NCBI GenBank assembly: GCA_030831605.1
Contig: JAURKU010000035.1
Coordinates: forward strand, 1 to 34,806
Length of the DNA stretch: 34,806 bases
Origin: Rhodoluna sp.
GTDB lineage: Bacteria; Actinomycetota; Actinomycetes; Actinomycetales; Microbacteriaceae
Direction: 5' to 3'
The notes under the pieces were generated by a model. That model did not search any database, had not been told where the DNA came from, and saw only the letters and a program-made list of their open reading frames with translations. Position 1 is the stretch's first letter; every line of letters starts with the position of its first letter. This document shows positions 1 through 9,377 of the stretch, piece by piece. The translations under genes and the position numbers were made by a program.

Positions 1-2067
1 CGCTGGAACCAGTGGTTCTTTTTAGAGTTCTACAAAAGAGGTTTGGCATATCGTAAAAACTCGATGGTGAACTGGTGTCCATCATGTCAGACAGTATTAG
101 CTAACGAACAGGTTGTTGCTGGAGCTTGTGAGAGATGCGATTCGGTTGTAACGAAGAAAGCGCTAACCCAGTGGTTCTTTAAGGTAACCGAGTATGCCGA
201 TAGGTTGCTAGATGATCTAGAGACTCTAGAAGGCAACTGGCCAGCAAAAGTGCTAACCATGCAGCGCAACTGGATCGGCAGAAGCTACGGTGCAGAAGTT
301 GATTTCCAGGTAGTTGGTAAAACAGAACCAATCACGGTTTACACCACAAGACCTGACACCATATTTGGTGCAACCTTTATGGTGGTTGCTGCCGATAGTG
401 ATTTAGCTGCTGAATTAGTTTCTGGCAGCAGTGCTGAAGTGAGAATGGCGTTTCAGGCTTACTTAGATGAAGTCAAGAAATCTAATGACATTGAAAGGCT
501 TGCTACCGATAGAGAAAAGACCGGTTTAGATTCTGGTCGGGTAGCAATAAATCCAGCTACTGGTGAAGAGATTCCTATTTGGATTTCTGATTATGTTTTG
601 GCTGACTATGGAACCGGTGCCATCATGGCTGTTCCAGCTCACGACCAACGTGACTTAGATTTCGCCAGAGCCCTTGGGCTACCGGTCAAAGTAGTGATTG
701 ACACCGGTGAAGATGACCCGGTTCAAACTGGCATTCCACTTCTCGGTGAAGGCGTTGCAGTTAACTCCGGCGCACTAAACGGTCTAAACAAGGCGGATGC
801 AATTGCCAAAATGACTAGCATTCTTGAGCAGGAAGGCCGCGGTAAGGCAGCAAAGAATTTTAGGCTTCGTGACTGGTTGATTTCCCGTCAGCGTTACTGG
901 GGAACACCGATTCCAATCATCCACTGTGATTCCTGTGGTGAAGTTCCGGTTCCTGAAGAGCAGTTACCGATTGAACTACCAAGTGCTGAAGGTCTAGATT
1001 TAGCACCTAAGGGGACATCACCGCTTGGTGGAGCAGCCGACTGGGTTAACGTTTCTTGCCCTAATTGCGGTAAGGATGCCAAGCGTGATACAGACACCAT
1101 GGACACTTTTGTTGATTCATCATGGTATTTCCTAAGGTACTTATCCCCAAACAGTGAAACCGAAGCATTTAGTGTCTCTGAAGCTAAACAGTGGGCTCCG
1201 GTGGATCAGTATGTTGGCGGCGTAACCCACGCCATTTTGCACCTTTTGTATGCTCGCTTTTTCACTAAGGTCTTGAAAGATATGGGATATGTTGATTTTG
1301 ATGAGCCGTTCACCAGGTTATTGAACCAGGGCATGGTTTTGATGAACGGTTCAGCCATGAGTAAATCGCGCGGCAATTTGGTAGCCCTCGGCGATCAATT
1401 AGCCGAACACGGGGCCGATGCGGTTCGCCTAACTATGGCATTTGCCGGTCCTCCCGAAGATGATATTGATTGGGCTGATGTTTCACCTAGTGGTTCAGGG
1501 AAGTTCTTGGCTAGGTGTTGGCGTGCTGCAAATGATGTCAGTTCAGCCGTTGGAGTTGATTTCAGTAGCGGAGATAGAGAACTTCGCAAAGTCACTCACG
1601 CCTTCCTGAGAGATTTCGCGACAAACATTGAAGGATTCAAATTCAATGTTGGCGTTGCCAAACTTATGGAACTTATCAATGCCCTGCGCAAAGCTATCGA
1701 CGGTAAGGTTGGCCCAGCTGACCCTGCCGTTCGTGAAGCCGCCGAAGTTGCTGCAATTGGTTTATCGCTTTTTTCTCCGTTTATTGCAGAGGAAATGTGG
1801 GAGATGCTAGGTCACAAGCCAGGTGTTGCGTTAGCTGGATTGCCTGAGGCCGACCCTGCGCTTTTGGTTCAAGACACCATAACTGCAATTGCTCAGGTCG
1901 ATGGAAAACTCAAAGACACATTTGAATTATCAGTTGATGCTACCGAAGATGATCTAAAGGCTGCCGCCGATAACTCTAGAACAGTCCAAAAGGCTCTCGA
2001 GGGTAGAGAAGTTGTCAAGGTCATTATTCGTGCGCCAAAACTTATCAACATAGTCACCAAGGGCTAG
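1..2067 (+). CDS. leuS: Leucyl-tRNA synthetase, 3' part (5' end outside window)
   Basis: Charges tRNA-Leu with leucine in the cytoplasm. The frame is open from base 1, where [14 protein letters not shown] reads into the first internal TTG, so the true start lies upstream. About 688 residues are visible of a family length near 830-850, and the N-terminal HIGH motif is outside the window. Visible marks are a zinc-binding Cys pair set (CPSC and CERC, visible residues about 26-46), the CP1 editing-domain signature [12 protein letters not shown] (bases 343 on), [16 protein letters not shown], a second Cys set in the catalytic core (CDSCG and CPNCG), and the class I signature MSKSRGN at 1357-1377. 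The C-terminal anticodon-binding and tail region is complete to the TAG stop. No frameshift is seen. Identification is secure. Confidence 0.97.
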   Translation, partial: RWNQWFFLEFYKRGLAYRKNSMVNWCPSCQTVLANEQVVAGACERCDSVVTKKALTQWFFKVTEYADRLLDDLETLEGNWPAKVLTMQRNWIGRSYGAEVDFQVVGKTEPITVYTTRPDTIFGATFMVVAADSDLAAELVSGSSAEVRMAFQAYLDEVKKSNDIERLATDREKTGLDSGRVAINPATGEEIPIWISDYVLADYGTGAIMAVPAHDQRDLDFARALGLPVKVVIDTGEDDPVQTGIPLLGEGVAVNSGALNGLNKADAIAKMTSILEQEGRGKAAKNFRLRDWLISRQRYWGTPIPIIHCDSCGEVPVPEEQLPIELPSAEGLDLAPKGTSPLGGAADWVNVSCPNCGKDAKRDTDTMDTFVDSSWYFLRYLSPNSETEAFSVSEAKQWAPVDQYVGGVTHAILHLLYARFFTKVLKDMGYVDFDEPFTRLLNQGMVLMNGSAMSKSRGNLVALGDQLAEHGADAVRLTMAFAGPPEDDIDWADVSPSGSGKFLARCWRAANDVSSAVGVDFSSGDRELRKVTHAFLRDFATNIEGFKFNVGVAKLMELINALRKAIDGKVGPADPAVREAAEVAAIGLSLFSPFIAEEMWEMLGHKPGVALAGLPEADPALLVQDTITAIAQVDGKLKDTFELSVDATEDDLKAAADNSRTVQKALEGREVVKVIIRAPKLINIVTKG

Positions 2068-2096
2068 TCCTTTACACAGTTCACAAGTTTTGGCTC

Positions 2097-2124
2097 AAGT
2101 AAGTTAAAGCTTTTACTTATTTTT
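2097..2124 (+). terminator. Weak hairpin plus T-run after leuS
   Basis: Arms AAGTAA (2097-2102) and TTACTT (2113-2118) surround a 10-base loop and are followed by ATTTTT. The stem is short and AT-rich, so this is at best a weak intrinsic terminator. The same T-rich stretch also contains TATTTT (2118-2123), exactly six bases before the comEA ATG, which could be a -10 hexamer for a leaderless comEA message. Both readings are inferences. Confidence 0.3.
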
Positions 2125-2129
2125 GATTC

Positions 2130-2711
2130 ATGTTGCAGTGGATCAAAGATCTTTACGCGGAATTTACGCCTAGAGCCCTAAAAGCAGTTATCACCCTTGT
2201 CGCCGCTACCGGATTTGGAATCTTTGTTTGGGTAAGTTCTAGCCCAGAGCAGGTTTCTATTGCGGTTGATGCTAAATCGGATGACGGGGAAGTAAGTGTC
2301 AATCAGGCCAAGATATTTGTTCACATTACCGGCAAGGTTAAAAGCCCTGGCATCTATCAATTAGATTCAGGCGCAAGAGTATTTGATGTTGTTTTGTTGG
2401 CTGGTGGCTTTACCAAAAAAGCCAATCAGGCAAGTGTCAACCTAGCTAGAGCAGTTACTGATGGTGAACAGATTGTCATCGCATCAGGCGGCGCACCAGT
2501 GAGTAATAGTTCAAATCAAAGTTTTATCTCATTGAATCAATCCGCGGCTGGAACACTAGAAGATTTGCCAGGGGTGGGGCCGGCCTTGGCTGGTCGCATT
2601 GTTGATTGGCGAGAGGCAAACGGTGGGTTTAAAAGCAAAGAAGATCTTCTAAATGTGGCCGGCATCGGTGACAAGTTGTATTCCTCAATCAAAGATCTAG
2701 TCACCTTGTGA
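2130..2711 (+). CDS. comEA: ComEA-type DNA-binding competence protein
   Basis: Membrane-anchored receptor that binds incoming double-stranded DNA and hands it to ComEC during uptake. The 193-residue protein has a short cytoplasmic N-terminus, one transmembrane helix (about residues 16-36), a SLBB-like domain (about 60-125, with VFVHITGKVKSPGIYQLDSG-type sequence; visible here as FVHITGKVKSPGIY and VFDVVLLAGGF), a short linker, and a C-terminal tandem helix-hairpin-helix (about 140-193, LEDLPGVGPALAGRIVDWR then LLNVAGIGDKL). This is the standard ComEA architecture. There is no clear Shine-Dalgarno sequence before the ATG. The stop overlaps the comEC start by four bases, so the pair is probably translationally coupled. 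No pilus genes are in this window, so whether a full uptake machine exists cannot be judged here. Confidence 0.93.
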   Translation: MLQWIKDLYAEFTPRALKAVITLVAATGFGIFVWVSSSPEQVSIAVDAKSDDGEVSVNQAKIFVHITGKVKSPGIYQLDSGARVFDVVLLAGGFTKKANQASVNLARAVTDGEQIVIASGGAPVSNSSNQSFISLNQSAAGTLEDLPGVGPALAGRIVDWREANGGFKSKEDLLNVAGIGDKLYSSIKDLVTL

Positions 2712-4849
2712 AGCTTAGATATCTAGCCGTAGCTACTTGGCTTTCAGGCATCTTTTTTGTGCTGGTTTTATCGCCTAACTGGCAATCTGAGAAGTTTCAA
2801 AGCTTATTGAAAAATAATCAAACCATCAGAATTAGCGCGGAGATACTTGCTGAACCTTATGAAACTCGTAGTTTCAACGGGGCAATGGAGTCGCAGGCAC
2901 TAATACGTGTAGTCAGCCCAGATTATTTGGCTGGCAAAACTGGGCTGATTGGCATTAGAAAAGAAACTCTAAAGCAGGGGGACCTTATTGACGCGGTACT
3001 CACTTTTCGAAATAGCAATCGATCTGATTACGATTTCCGGGCGAGATTGAAGTTTTTGATTTCAGCGAAACAGGAGTCGGGCCCAGATTTCTTTCAATCA
3101 ATGCGAAATGCATTTTCTGAGAGTGTAAGAGGAATAACCGCTGACTCGGCTGCGCTAGTAACTGGTCTGGCCATTGGTGATGATTCGAAGTTATCTAGTC
3201 AGAGTAAGGAGGCCTTCAAGACAGTATCGCTTGCGCATCTAACTGCGGTGAGTGGAGCTAACTGTGCGATTGTGCTTGGCTTTCTTGCTTTGTTGATAAA
3301 TCGACTACCGCTTAGAAGATGGCAGCGAATCTTCATCAGCCTTTTAGCAATAGTTAGTTATCTAGCGCTAGTCGGTCCAGAACCTAGCGTGCTGCGTGCC
3401 AGTGTTATGGTTGCCGCAGTGCTGATTGGGTTCTATCTGGGAAGAAGGGTTAACCCGGTCGATGCTCTTGCACTGAGCGTAATTGTTCTGGTTGTTTTTG
3501 ATCCGTGCCTTGCGGTTGATTATGGCTTTGCTCTCTCGGTATTTGCAACTCTTGGGCTTTTGGCTTTAGCACCAAAGCTAATTGAAGTATTTGAGAAAAG
3601 AATGCCGAGGTGGCTGGCGATTGGGCTGGCTGTGACCATAGCCGCCCAGATCGCCTGCCTACCAATTCTTTTGGTGTTACAACCAGAAATTCCCGTCTAT
3701 TCGGTTTTAGCAAATTTGCTTGCTGAGCCTCTAGTTATTCCAATAACGATACTGGGTTTGATTTCCTGCATGCTATCTTTGGCATTCCCGATACTTGCCG
3801 GCGGAATATCGCTTATCGCGTCCATACCGGCAAGCTGGGTGATAGCAATAGCTAATTTCTTAGCAAACGCACCCTATGCAAGCTTGCCCTGGTATCAAGG
3901 TTCGCTCGGCATCGTTCTTGCTGTTGTTCTGAGTGTTGGAATGTTTCTTTTGTTTTCCAGCCGATCGAGGGCATTAAAAGCTGCCTCTTCGGTGAGTGTT
4001 CTTCTAATTTCCGCCGGGTTTCTATCACAGAATTCAGCCTCGGCTATTTCCCAATCTGCTTTCTACTCGGAAAAGCACACTGTAGTTAATTGCGACGTTG
4101 GGCAAGGAGATGCACTGGTAGTTCAATCCATGGGCAAGGTTGCGCTTATCGATGTCGGACGGGAGAACCCTGCAATAGATAAGTGTCTTAGTGGGCTCGG
4201 TATATCCAGAATCGATCTTTTGGTGCTCACTCACTTCGACATGGATCACGTCGGTGGCATTCTTGGAGCTGTAACAGGGAGGAAAATCGGAGCGGCAATA
4301 ATTAGCCCTTTTCCAGATGAACGCCCAGGCGCGGATTTTGCCGAACAAGTACTTAGAAATACCGGGCTGGAACCAGTAGCGGCTGAAGTTGGCATGTTTG
4401 GAAAACTAGGTCAGTTCAATTGGAAAGTGCTATCGCCGCATCGAGGTGCAACCGAAGCAAAAGATAGCAATGATGCTTCAATCGGCATGATTTGGGAATC
4501 GTATTCTACGGTGCTTTTTACCCTGGCTGATCTTGGCGAGAGCGGTCAACTACGAATCGGCGCGGAACAGGCAAATATGCTCCAAAGTGGTTTTAGCGGT
4601 AAAACGGTAGTTGTGAAAGTAGCACACCACGGTTCTGCCGATCAGTCAGCAGAGTTCTATGAAGCGATTAGGCCGGATGTGGCGATAATCTCGGTTGGCA
4701 GTGATAACTCATACGGCCATCCCACGAAACGAACCCTTGATTTACTAAATAGTCTGGAAACCAAGATTCTACGCACGGACGAACAGGGTGCTATTGGGCT
4801 TTTGGAGAACGATTCTGGCCTGACTGCGACTATCTCAGGCAGAAGTTAG
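2708..4849 (+). CDS. comEC: ComEC/Rec2 DNA-uptake channel with MBL-fold domain
   Basis: Polytopic membrane channel that brings single-stranded DNA into the cell. The start is GTG inside GTGA, overlapping comEA. The protein has 713 residues: an N-terminal membrane segment and OB-like soluble part (about 1-130), the Competence domain with many hydrophobic helices (about 140-415, including the family signature HLTAVSGANCAIV near 175), and a C-terminal metallo-beta-lactamase-like domain (about 450-700). The MBL part keeps its metal-ligand motifs: THFDMDHVGG, an Asp in LADLGESG, VAHHGS and YGHPTK. It therefore looks like the version proposed to degrade the non-transported strand, not a truncated form. 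The length is normal for Actinobacteria. It lies 9 bases before holA and is probably cotranscribed with it. Confidence 0.95.
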   Translation: MKLRYLAVATWLSGIFFVLVLSPNWQSEKFQSLLKNNQTIRISAEILAEPYETRSFNGAMESQALIRVVSPDYLAGKTGLIGIRKETLKQGDLIDAVLTFRNSNRSDYDFRARLKFLISAKQESGPDFFQSMRNAFSESVRGITADSAALVTGLAIGDDSKLSSQSKEAFKTVSLAHLTAVSGANCAIVLGFLALLINRLPLRRWQRIFISLLAIVSYLALVGPEPSVLRASVMVAAVLIGFYLGRRVNPVDALALSVIVLVVFDPCLAVDYGFALSVFATLGLLALAPKLIEVFEKRMPRWLAIGLAVTIAAQIACLPILLVLQPEIPVYSVLANLLAEPLVIPITILGLISCMLSLAFPILAGGISLIASIPASWVIAIANFLANAPYASLPWYQGSLGIVLAVVLSVGMFLLFSSRSRALKAASSVSVLLISAGFLSQNSASAISQSAFYSEKHTVVNCDVGQGDALVVQSMGKVALIDVGRENPAIDKCLSGLGISRIDLLVLTHFDMDHVGGILGAVTGRKIGAAIISPFPDERPGADFAEQVLRNTGLEPVAAEVGMFGKLGQFNWKVLSPHRGATEAKDSNDASIGMIWESYSTVLFTLADLGESGQLRIGAEQANMLQSGFSGKTVVVKVAHHGSADQSAEFYEAIRPDVAIISVGSDNSYGHPTKRTLDLLNSLETKILRTDEQGAIGLLENDSGLTATISGRS

Positions 4850-4858
4850 GCTTTACTG

Positions 4859-5842
4859 GTGGCTCAAGCAAAACAGGTTCCTTGGCGAGCGGTAACTCCA
4901 GCTCCGGTAGTTCTGCTATTCGGCCCACAACTGTTTTTTGCCGACCGGGCTGTGAAGATCATCAAAGACAAACTTGGCTCAGCGGATAGCTTGGAAGTTA
5001 TTGAGATAGACGCTAGCGAATATGTTTCCGGAAGCATTTTTGATTTTGCCAGCAGCGGTCTTTTCGGTGAACAGAAGCTAGTGATCATAAATGATTTGCA
5101 GCGTTGCACGGATGCCCTGATTACCGATGGAATAGATTATTTAGCAAATCCGGCGTCAGACTCGGTAGTGATTTTCCGCCATGACGGGAAATCAGTTCGC
5201 GGCAAAAGATTGCTTGAGACAATTAGGGCTAACGAGAACTGTCTTGAAGGTGCTTGTCTGGATATTGGCAAAGAGGCGGAGAAAATCGCCTTCATTGAAG
5301 CAGAGTTTCAGGCTAAGGGGAGAAAAATCCAGCGTCCGGCAGCCGCAGCTATCGCTCAGATTTTTGGTAAAGACTTTGAAGAGATGGCAGCAGCCTGTTC
5401 GCAGTTACAACTAGATGATGCTGGGGAGATAACGCCAGAGATCGTGGACAAGTATTTTGGTGGCCGGTTAGAAACTACGGTCTTTGTTATTGCTGACGCG
5501 GCTATCGCCGGACAGGTTTCAGAAAGCTTGCTGCGACTGCGCTTTGGCTTAGCTCAGGGCTTAGAGCCGGTGATGCTCATTGGTGCCATAGCCAGAAAGA
5601 TAAATCAGTTTGTAAGGGTTCGCGGTAATCCGAACATTTCGGCCCAGAGCTTAGGTGTTCAGGATTGGGTTCTTGGAAAAATAAGACAGGAAGCGGCAGG
5701 TTGGTCTGAAGAGAGCCTAACTCACGTCATTCATGAACTAGCCGAGACTGACTTTGCTATCAAAGGCGGGCAGAAAGACCCACACTACGCTTTGGAAAAA
5801 CTCATTAGATTGATTGCCAATAAAGGTCGTCCGCTTGGCTAA
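4859..5842 (+). CDS. holA: DNA polymerase III delta subunit (clamp loader)
   Basis: Delta subunit of the clamp loader, which opens the sliding beta clamp in the cytoplasm. The 327-residue length and the N-terminal layout (VLLFGPQLFFADRAV, then a variable AAA+-like fold without an intact Walker A) fit the HolA family. The C-terminal part contains FVIADAAIAG, LRFGLAQGLEPVMLIGAIARKINQ and an ending HYALEKLIRLI that is typical of actinobacterial HolA. The GTG start at 4859 lies 9 bases after comEC. The comEA-comEC-holA order is common in Actinobacteria and supports the call. The 3' end overlaps the start region of the next gene. The absence of a canonical P-loop is normal for delta. Confidence 0.9.
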   Translation: MAQAKQVPWRAVTPAPVVLLFGPQLFFADRAVKIIKDKLGSADSLEVIEIDASEYVSGSIFDFASSGLFGEQKLVIINDLQRCTDALITDGIDYLANPASDSVVIFRHDGKSVRGKRLLETIRANENCLEGACLDIGKEAEKIAFIEAEFQAKGRKIQRPAAAAIAQIFGKDFEEMAAACSQLQLDDAGEITPEIVDKYFGGRLETTVFVIADAAIAGQVSESLLRLRFGLAQGLEPVMLIGAIARKINQFVRVRGNPNISAQSLGVQDWVLGKIRQEAAGWSEESLTHVIHELAETDFAIKGGQKDPHYALEKLIRLIANKGRPLG

Positions 5843-7013
5843 AAGATATGCAGCGGTCTTTGCGCTACTTGCTCTAATCTTCACCTCGCTAGTGCTTAGG
5901 CCACCGGTGGCGGCTATTGGTCCGCTAATTCCTGAATTCATTTCGGTTGAGAAGCTAAGTTTGCTCGAAGTCGGGCTACTGAGTTCTATCTCGGTGGTCT
6001 GTTTTGGGCTTGGTGCATTTACCGGACCCTGGTTAGTGAAAAGATTCGGGCTGAATAGGGCGATGCTCTTTGTCTTGTTGGCTCTTACCGCGGCAATGGC
6101 ACTGCGACTTGTTGGGGGAGTCCTACCAATACTTTCAACCACGGTAATTATTGGTTTGGCGATAGCTATCGGCAACGTGCTGATTCCAACCGTGGTCAGG
6201 GAGCAATTTCCCAAGAAGATCGAACTGATTACTGGAGTCTATGTAACGCTATTGGCGATCTCGGCAAGCTTGGCAGCAACTATTGCTGTGCCAAGTTCTG
6301 ATGCGCTGGGTTCTTGGCGAGAAGCCTTGGCGATCTGGATAATTCCTGCAGTAATCGCCATTGTTTTTTGGATACCGATCGCTAAAGCTAAATCGAGCAC
6401 TTTGACTGTGAGTGAAAAAACCCACGCGGATGAAAAGCGAGCGGTTTATCGCTCACCGCTTACCTGGGCGATTGTTGCTTTTTTCGGTCTTCAATCAACC
6501 GGGTTTTACGCAACGCTCAATTGGTTACCCTCGCTACTAATTGATCGTGGCTTTACGGAACTTGATGCAGGCGGGCTACTGGGCCTAACGACATTTGTTG
6601 GAGTGCCAACTGGTTTTGCCATCTCGATATTTATTCGCCGGTTTCAATCCCTTTCGGCAATTTCGGTTGCGGTAACTTCATTTACCCTTATCGGCCTGGT
6701 GATAATTTGGGGCTACAACGATCTAGTGGTATTCGGTTGTTTACTACTTGGCTTTGGTTTCGCGGCAACTTTTCCGCTGTCACTGATTTTGGTTGGCTCG
6801 AGGGCCAGCACCAGCACACAGACCACGCAGCTTTCGGCATTAGCCCAAGGAATTGGTTATTTGATTGCGGCAACCGGAACTTTTCTTTTTGGTGAATTAC
6901 GCAGACTAACCGGCAACTGGGAGCTCAGCCTAATTATGATCTTGGCCCTGACTACTATCCAACTGGCCGCAGGTTTTTACGCCGGTCGAAATCGGGTCAT
7001 TCCGGCTAAATAA
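5835..7013 (+). CDS. MFS permease of the CynX/NimT type
   Basis: Integral membrane transporter of the major facilitator superfamily, about 392 residues with roughly 11-12 hydrophobic helices. The N-terminus carries LRPPVAAIGPLIPEF, which resembles the start of the CynX/NimT (cyanate or nitroimidazole) branch. The substrate cannot be read from sequence. I chose the TTG at 5835, eight bases inside holA and preceded by AAAGG at suitable spacing. An in-frame TTG at 5814 would add seven residues but lacks a ribosome site. The central loop (about residues 190-205) is charged, as expected between the two six-helix halves. It is the last gene of the comEA operon and ends just before a hairpin terminator. 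Confidence 0.82.
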   Translation: MAKRYAAVFALLALIFTSLVLRPPVAAIGPLIPEFISVEKLSLLEVGLLSSISVVCFGLGAFTGPWLVKRFGLNRAMLFVLLALTAAMALRLVGGVLPILSTTVIIGLAIAIGNVLIPTVVREQFPKKIELITGVYVTLLAISASLAATIAVPSSDALGSWREALAIWIIPAVIAIVFWIPIAKAKSSTLTVSEKTHADEKRAVYRSPLTWAIVAFFGLQSTGFYATLNWLPSLLIDRGFTELDAGGLLGLTTFVGVPTGFAISIFIRRFQSLSAISVAVTSFTLIGLVIIWGYNDLVVFGCLLLGFGFAATFPLSLILVGSRASTSTQTTQLSALAQGIGYLIAATGTFLFGELRRLTGNWELSLIMILALTTIQLAAGFYAGRNRVIPAK

Positions 7014-7015
7014 AA

Positions 7016-7037
7016 AGACCCGCATTACTGCGGGTCT
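7016..7037. terminator. Bidirectional hairpin terminator between MFS gene and rpsT
   Basis: AGACCCGC (7016-7023) and GCGGGTCT (7030-7037) form a perfect 8-bp GC-rich stem with a 6-base loop. Read on the minus strand the stem is followed by a T-run (7012-7016 are A on plus), ideal for ending rpsT. Read on plus it is followed by the weaker AAGTATTTT. It sits 2 bases after the MFS stop and 19 bases beyond the rpsT stop, so it serves both converging units. Confidence 0.85.
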
Positions 7038-7056
7038 AAGTATTTTGGAAAACGAT

Positions 7057-7320
7057 TTACTTCAGTCCAGAAACCTTTTTGGCGATTGCGGACTTCCGGT
7101 TGGCAGCCTGGTTCTTGTGCAGTACACCTTTCGAAACAGCCTTGTCTAGCTTCTTGGTTGCGACCTTTAGAGCCTCGGTTGCCTTGGTCTTGTCTCCTGC
7201 AGCTGCAGCAGCGCGAACAGCCTTTACCGCGGTCTTAACTTCGCTGCGAACAGCCTTGTTACGCTCGGTAGCCTTAGCGTTAGTGCCAATGCGCTTGATT
7301 TGCGACTTGATATTTGCCAT
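7057..7320 (-). CDS. rpsT: Small ribosomal subunit protein bS20
   Basis: Primary 16S rRNA-binding protein of the 30S subunit. It has 87 residues, the usual length, with the family start [11 protein letters not shown] followed by a strongly basic, Ala/Lys-rich helical body ([21 protein letters not shown]) and the conserved [16 protein letters not shown] near the end. The ATG is preceded by AAGAAAG on the minus strand. It is a single-gene unit, divergent from lepA, and ends at the shared hairpin 7016-7037. Its 5' leader carries a perfect 8-bp hairpin (7338-7357), and a -10-like TAAAAT lies at 7378-7373. The call is secure. Confidence 0.97.
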   Translation of the reverse strand: MANIKSQIKRIGTNAKATERNKAVRSEVKTAVKAVRAAAAAGDKTKATEALKVATKKLDKAVSKGVLHKNQAANRKSAIAKKVSGLK

Positions 7321-7337
7321 GTTTCACTTTCTTGATC

Positions 7338-7357
7338 AGTTCAGCACAAGCTGAACT
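7338..7357 (-). promoter_or_regulatory. Perfect inverted repeat in the rpsT 5' leader
   Basis: AGTTCAGC (7338-7345), loop ACAA, GCTGAACT (7350-7357). In the rpsT transcript this is an 8-bp stem with a UUGU loop, ending 17 bases before the ATG. A -10-like TAAAAT (minus strand, plus positions 7378-7373) would start transcription near 7366, putting the hairpin almost at the 5' end. It could be a control element or a 5' stabiliser, or a protein-binding DNA palindrome. Confidence 0.5.
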
Positions 7358-7517
7358 TGGGAAAAACTTAGGATTTTATCCGGTTGGAGACACTCAACTG
7401 AACTAGAACAGAATACCAGCGATTTAGGGGTGGGGGCAAGCCTAAACAACCAGCGTTTATGCGAGAATAGAGCCAAGGCAATCGCCTTAATCCCCGAATT
7501 TAGCCAAGAGGTCTTTA

Positions 7518-9377
7518 TTGTCGCCAAGAGCCAAAACCGCGCTTGAACCGGCTAAGACCAACCCGGAACTCATCCGCAATTTCTGCATAATTGCCCACAT
7601 TGACCACGGTAAGTCCACTTTGGCTGACCGGATGCTGCAGCTCACTGGAGTTGTCGATGACCGGTCAATGCGCGCTCAGTATCTAGATCGCATGGATATC
7701 GAGCGTGAGCGCGGCATCACCATCAAATCGCAGGCGGTTCGTATGCCTTGGGAACTTGATGGTCAGACCTATGCGCTGAACATGATTGACACCCCAGGTC
7801 ACGTTGACTTTACCTATGAGGTTTCTAGATCCCTTGCTGCCTGTGAAGGGGCGGTGCTGCTAGTTGATGCAGCACAAGGAATTGAGGCACAAACTCTAGC
7901 CAATTTGTATTTGGCATTGGAAAACGACCTAACCATCATTCCGGTACTCAACAAAATTGACCTTCCAGCTGCACAACCTGAAAAATACGCCGAGGAGTTA
8001 GCCGAACTAATCGGTGGTAAGCCTGAAGACTGTTTGAAAGTTTCCGGTAAAACCGGTGTAGGTGTTGACCAGTTGCTCGATGTGATTATCCGAACTGTTC
8101 CTAACCCAGTCGGCGATCCGAATGCACCGGCAAGAGCGATGATTTTTGACTCGGTCTATGACACCTACCGAGGAGTTGTCACCTACGTACGAATGGTTGA
8201 CGGGTCACTGAGTGCTCGGGAAAAAATCACGATGCTTTCCACAAAAGCTGTCCACGAGTTACTTGAGATTGGTGTTTCCTCACCAGAGCCAGAGCCAACC
8301 AAGGGTTTAGGTGTCGGTGAAGTAGGTTACCTAATTACTGGAGTGAAAGATGTTCGCCAATCTAAAGTTGGCGATACCGTCACAACTTCGCTAAAGCCAG
8401 CCACAACTGCGCTAAAAGGTTATTCCGAACCTAAGCCGATGGTGTTTTCAGGAATTTATCCAATCGATGGTTCTGATTATCCAAACCTTCGTGAGGCGCT
8501 AGACAAGCTAAAGCTTTCTGATGCTTCCTTGGTTTATGAACCAGAAACTTCGGTAGCGCTTGGCTTTGGGTTTAGATGTGGTTTCCTAGGGCTCTTGCAC
8601 TTGGAGATCATTACTGAGCGTTTAGAACGTGAGTTTGGTCTCGATTTGATAGCAACAGCACCTTCGGTCGTCTATGAGGTAACTCTTGACGATAAGAAAG
8701 AAGTCACTGTTACTAACCCTTCCGAATACCCGGTCGGCAAGATTTCCAAAGTGTTAGAACCCATCGTTCGTGCAACTATTCTGAGCCCCAAAGATTATGT
8801 TGGAACAATTATGGAACTCTGCCAGTCTCGAAGAGGAAACATGTTGGACATGCAGTATTTCGGAACCGACCGCGTTCAGCTTCGTTATGACATGCCGTTA
8901 GCCGAAATTGTTTTTGATTTCTTTGACAACTTGAAATCAAGAACACAAGGATATGCCTCCTTAGATTATGAAGAGAACGGTTTATCCGAGGGAGATCTAG
9001 TCAAGGTCGACATTTTGCTGCAGGGTGAGCAGGTGGATGCCTTTAGTGCGATTGTGCACAGGGAAAAGGCCTACGCCTACGGCGTGATGATGACCAGCAA
9101 ACTAAGAGAGCTAATCCCAAGGCAACAGTTTGAAGTTCCAATCCAGGCAGCTGTCGGTGCTCGCATTATTGCTCGAGAAACTATCCGTGCCATGCGTAAG
9201 GATGTCTTGGCGAAGTGTTACGGTGGCGATATTTCTCGTAAGCGAAAGCTTCTCGAAAAACAAAAAGAGGGTAAGAAGCGCATGAAGATGGTCGGTCGAG
9301 TCGAGGTCCCGCAAGAAGCCTTTATCGCAGCCCTGTCTTCAGACACTGAGAAAAAAGGCGAGAAGAAGGGCAAGTAA
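7518..9377 (+). CDS. lepA: Elongation factor 4 (LepA) GTPase
   Basis: Ribosome-associated translational GTPase related to EF-G. The 619-residue protein starts at TTG 7518 with an AAGAGG ribosome site six bases upstream. G motifs are intact: AHIDHGKST (26-34), [16 protein letters not shown] and NKID. They are followed by the EF-G-like domain II, the two alpha/beta domains, and the LepA-specific C-terminal domain with [20 protein letters not shown] (about 580-600), the diagnostic tail. A short Lys/Glu-rich end follows. It is divergent from rpsT and overlaps hemW by one base (TAATG). Confidence 0.97.
   Translation: MSPRAKTALEPAKTNPELIRNFCIIAHIDHGKSTLADRMLQLTGVVDDRSMRAQYLDRMDIERERGITIKSQAVRMPWELDGQTYALNMIDTPGHVDFTYEVSRSLAACEGAVLLVDAAQGIEAQTLANLYLALENDLTIIPVLNKIDLPAAQPEKYAEELAELIGGKPEDCLKVSGKTGVGVDQLLDVIIRTVPNPVGDPNAPARAMIFDSVYDTYRGVVTYVRMVDGSLSAREKITMLSTKAVHELLEIGVSSPEPEPTKGLGVGEVGYLITGVKDVRQSKVGDTVTTSLKPATTALKGYSEPKPMVFSGIYPIDGSDYPNLREALDKLKLSDASLVYEPETSVALGFGFRCGFLGLLHLEIITERLEREFGLDLIATAPSVVYEVTLDDKKEVTVTNPSEYPVGKISKVLEPIVRATILSPKDYVGTIMELCQSRRGNMLDMQYFGTDRVQLRYDMPLAEIVFDFFDNLKSRTQGYASLDYEENGLSEGDLVKVDILLQGEQVDAFSAIVHREKAYAYGVMMTSKLRELIPRQQFEVPIQAAVGARIIARETIRAMRKDVLAKCYGGDISRKRKLLEKQKEGKKRMKMVGRVEVPQEAFIAALSSDTEKKGEKKGK

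Noticed and set aside
5738-6214. Antisense open frame of 158 codons across holA and the MFS gene
   Set aside because: It lies fully opposite two well-supported genes and its translation is Ser/Thr-rich with no recognisable domain; a shadow frame.
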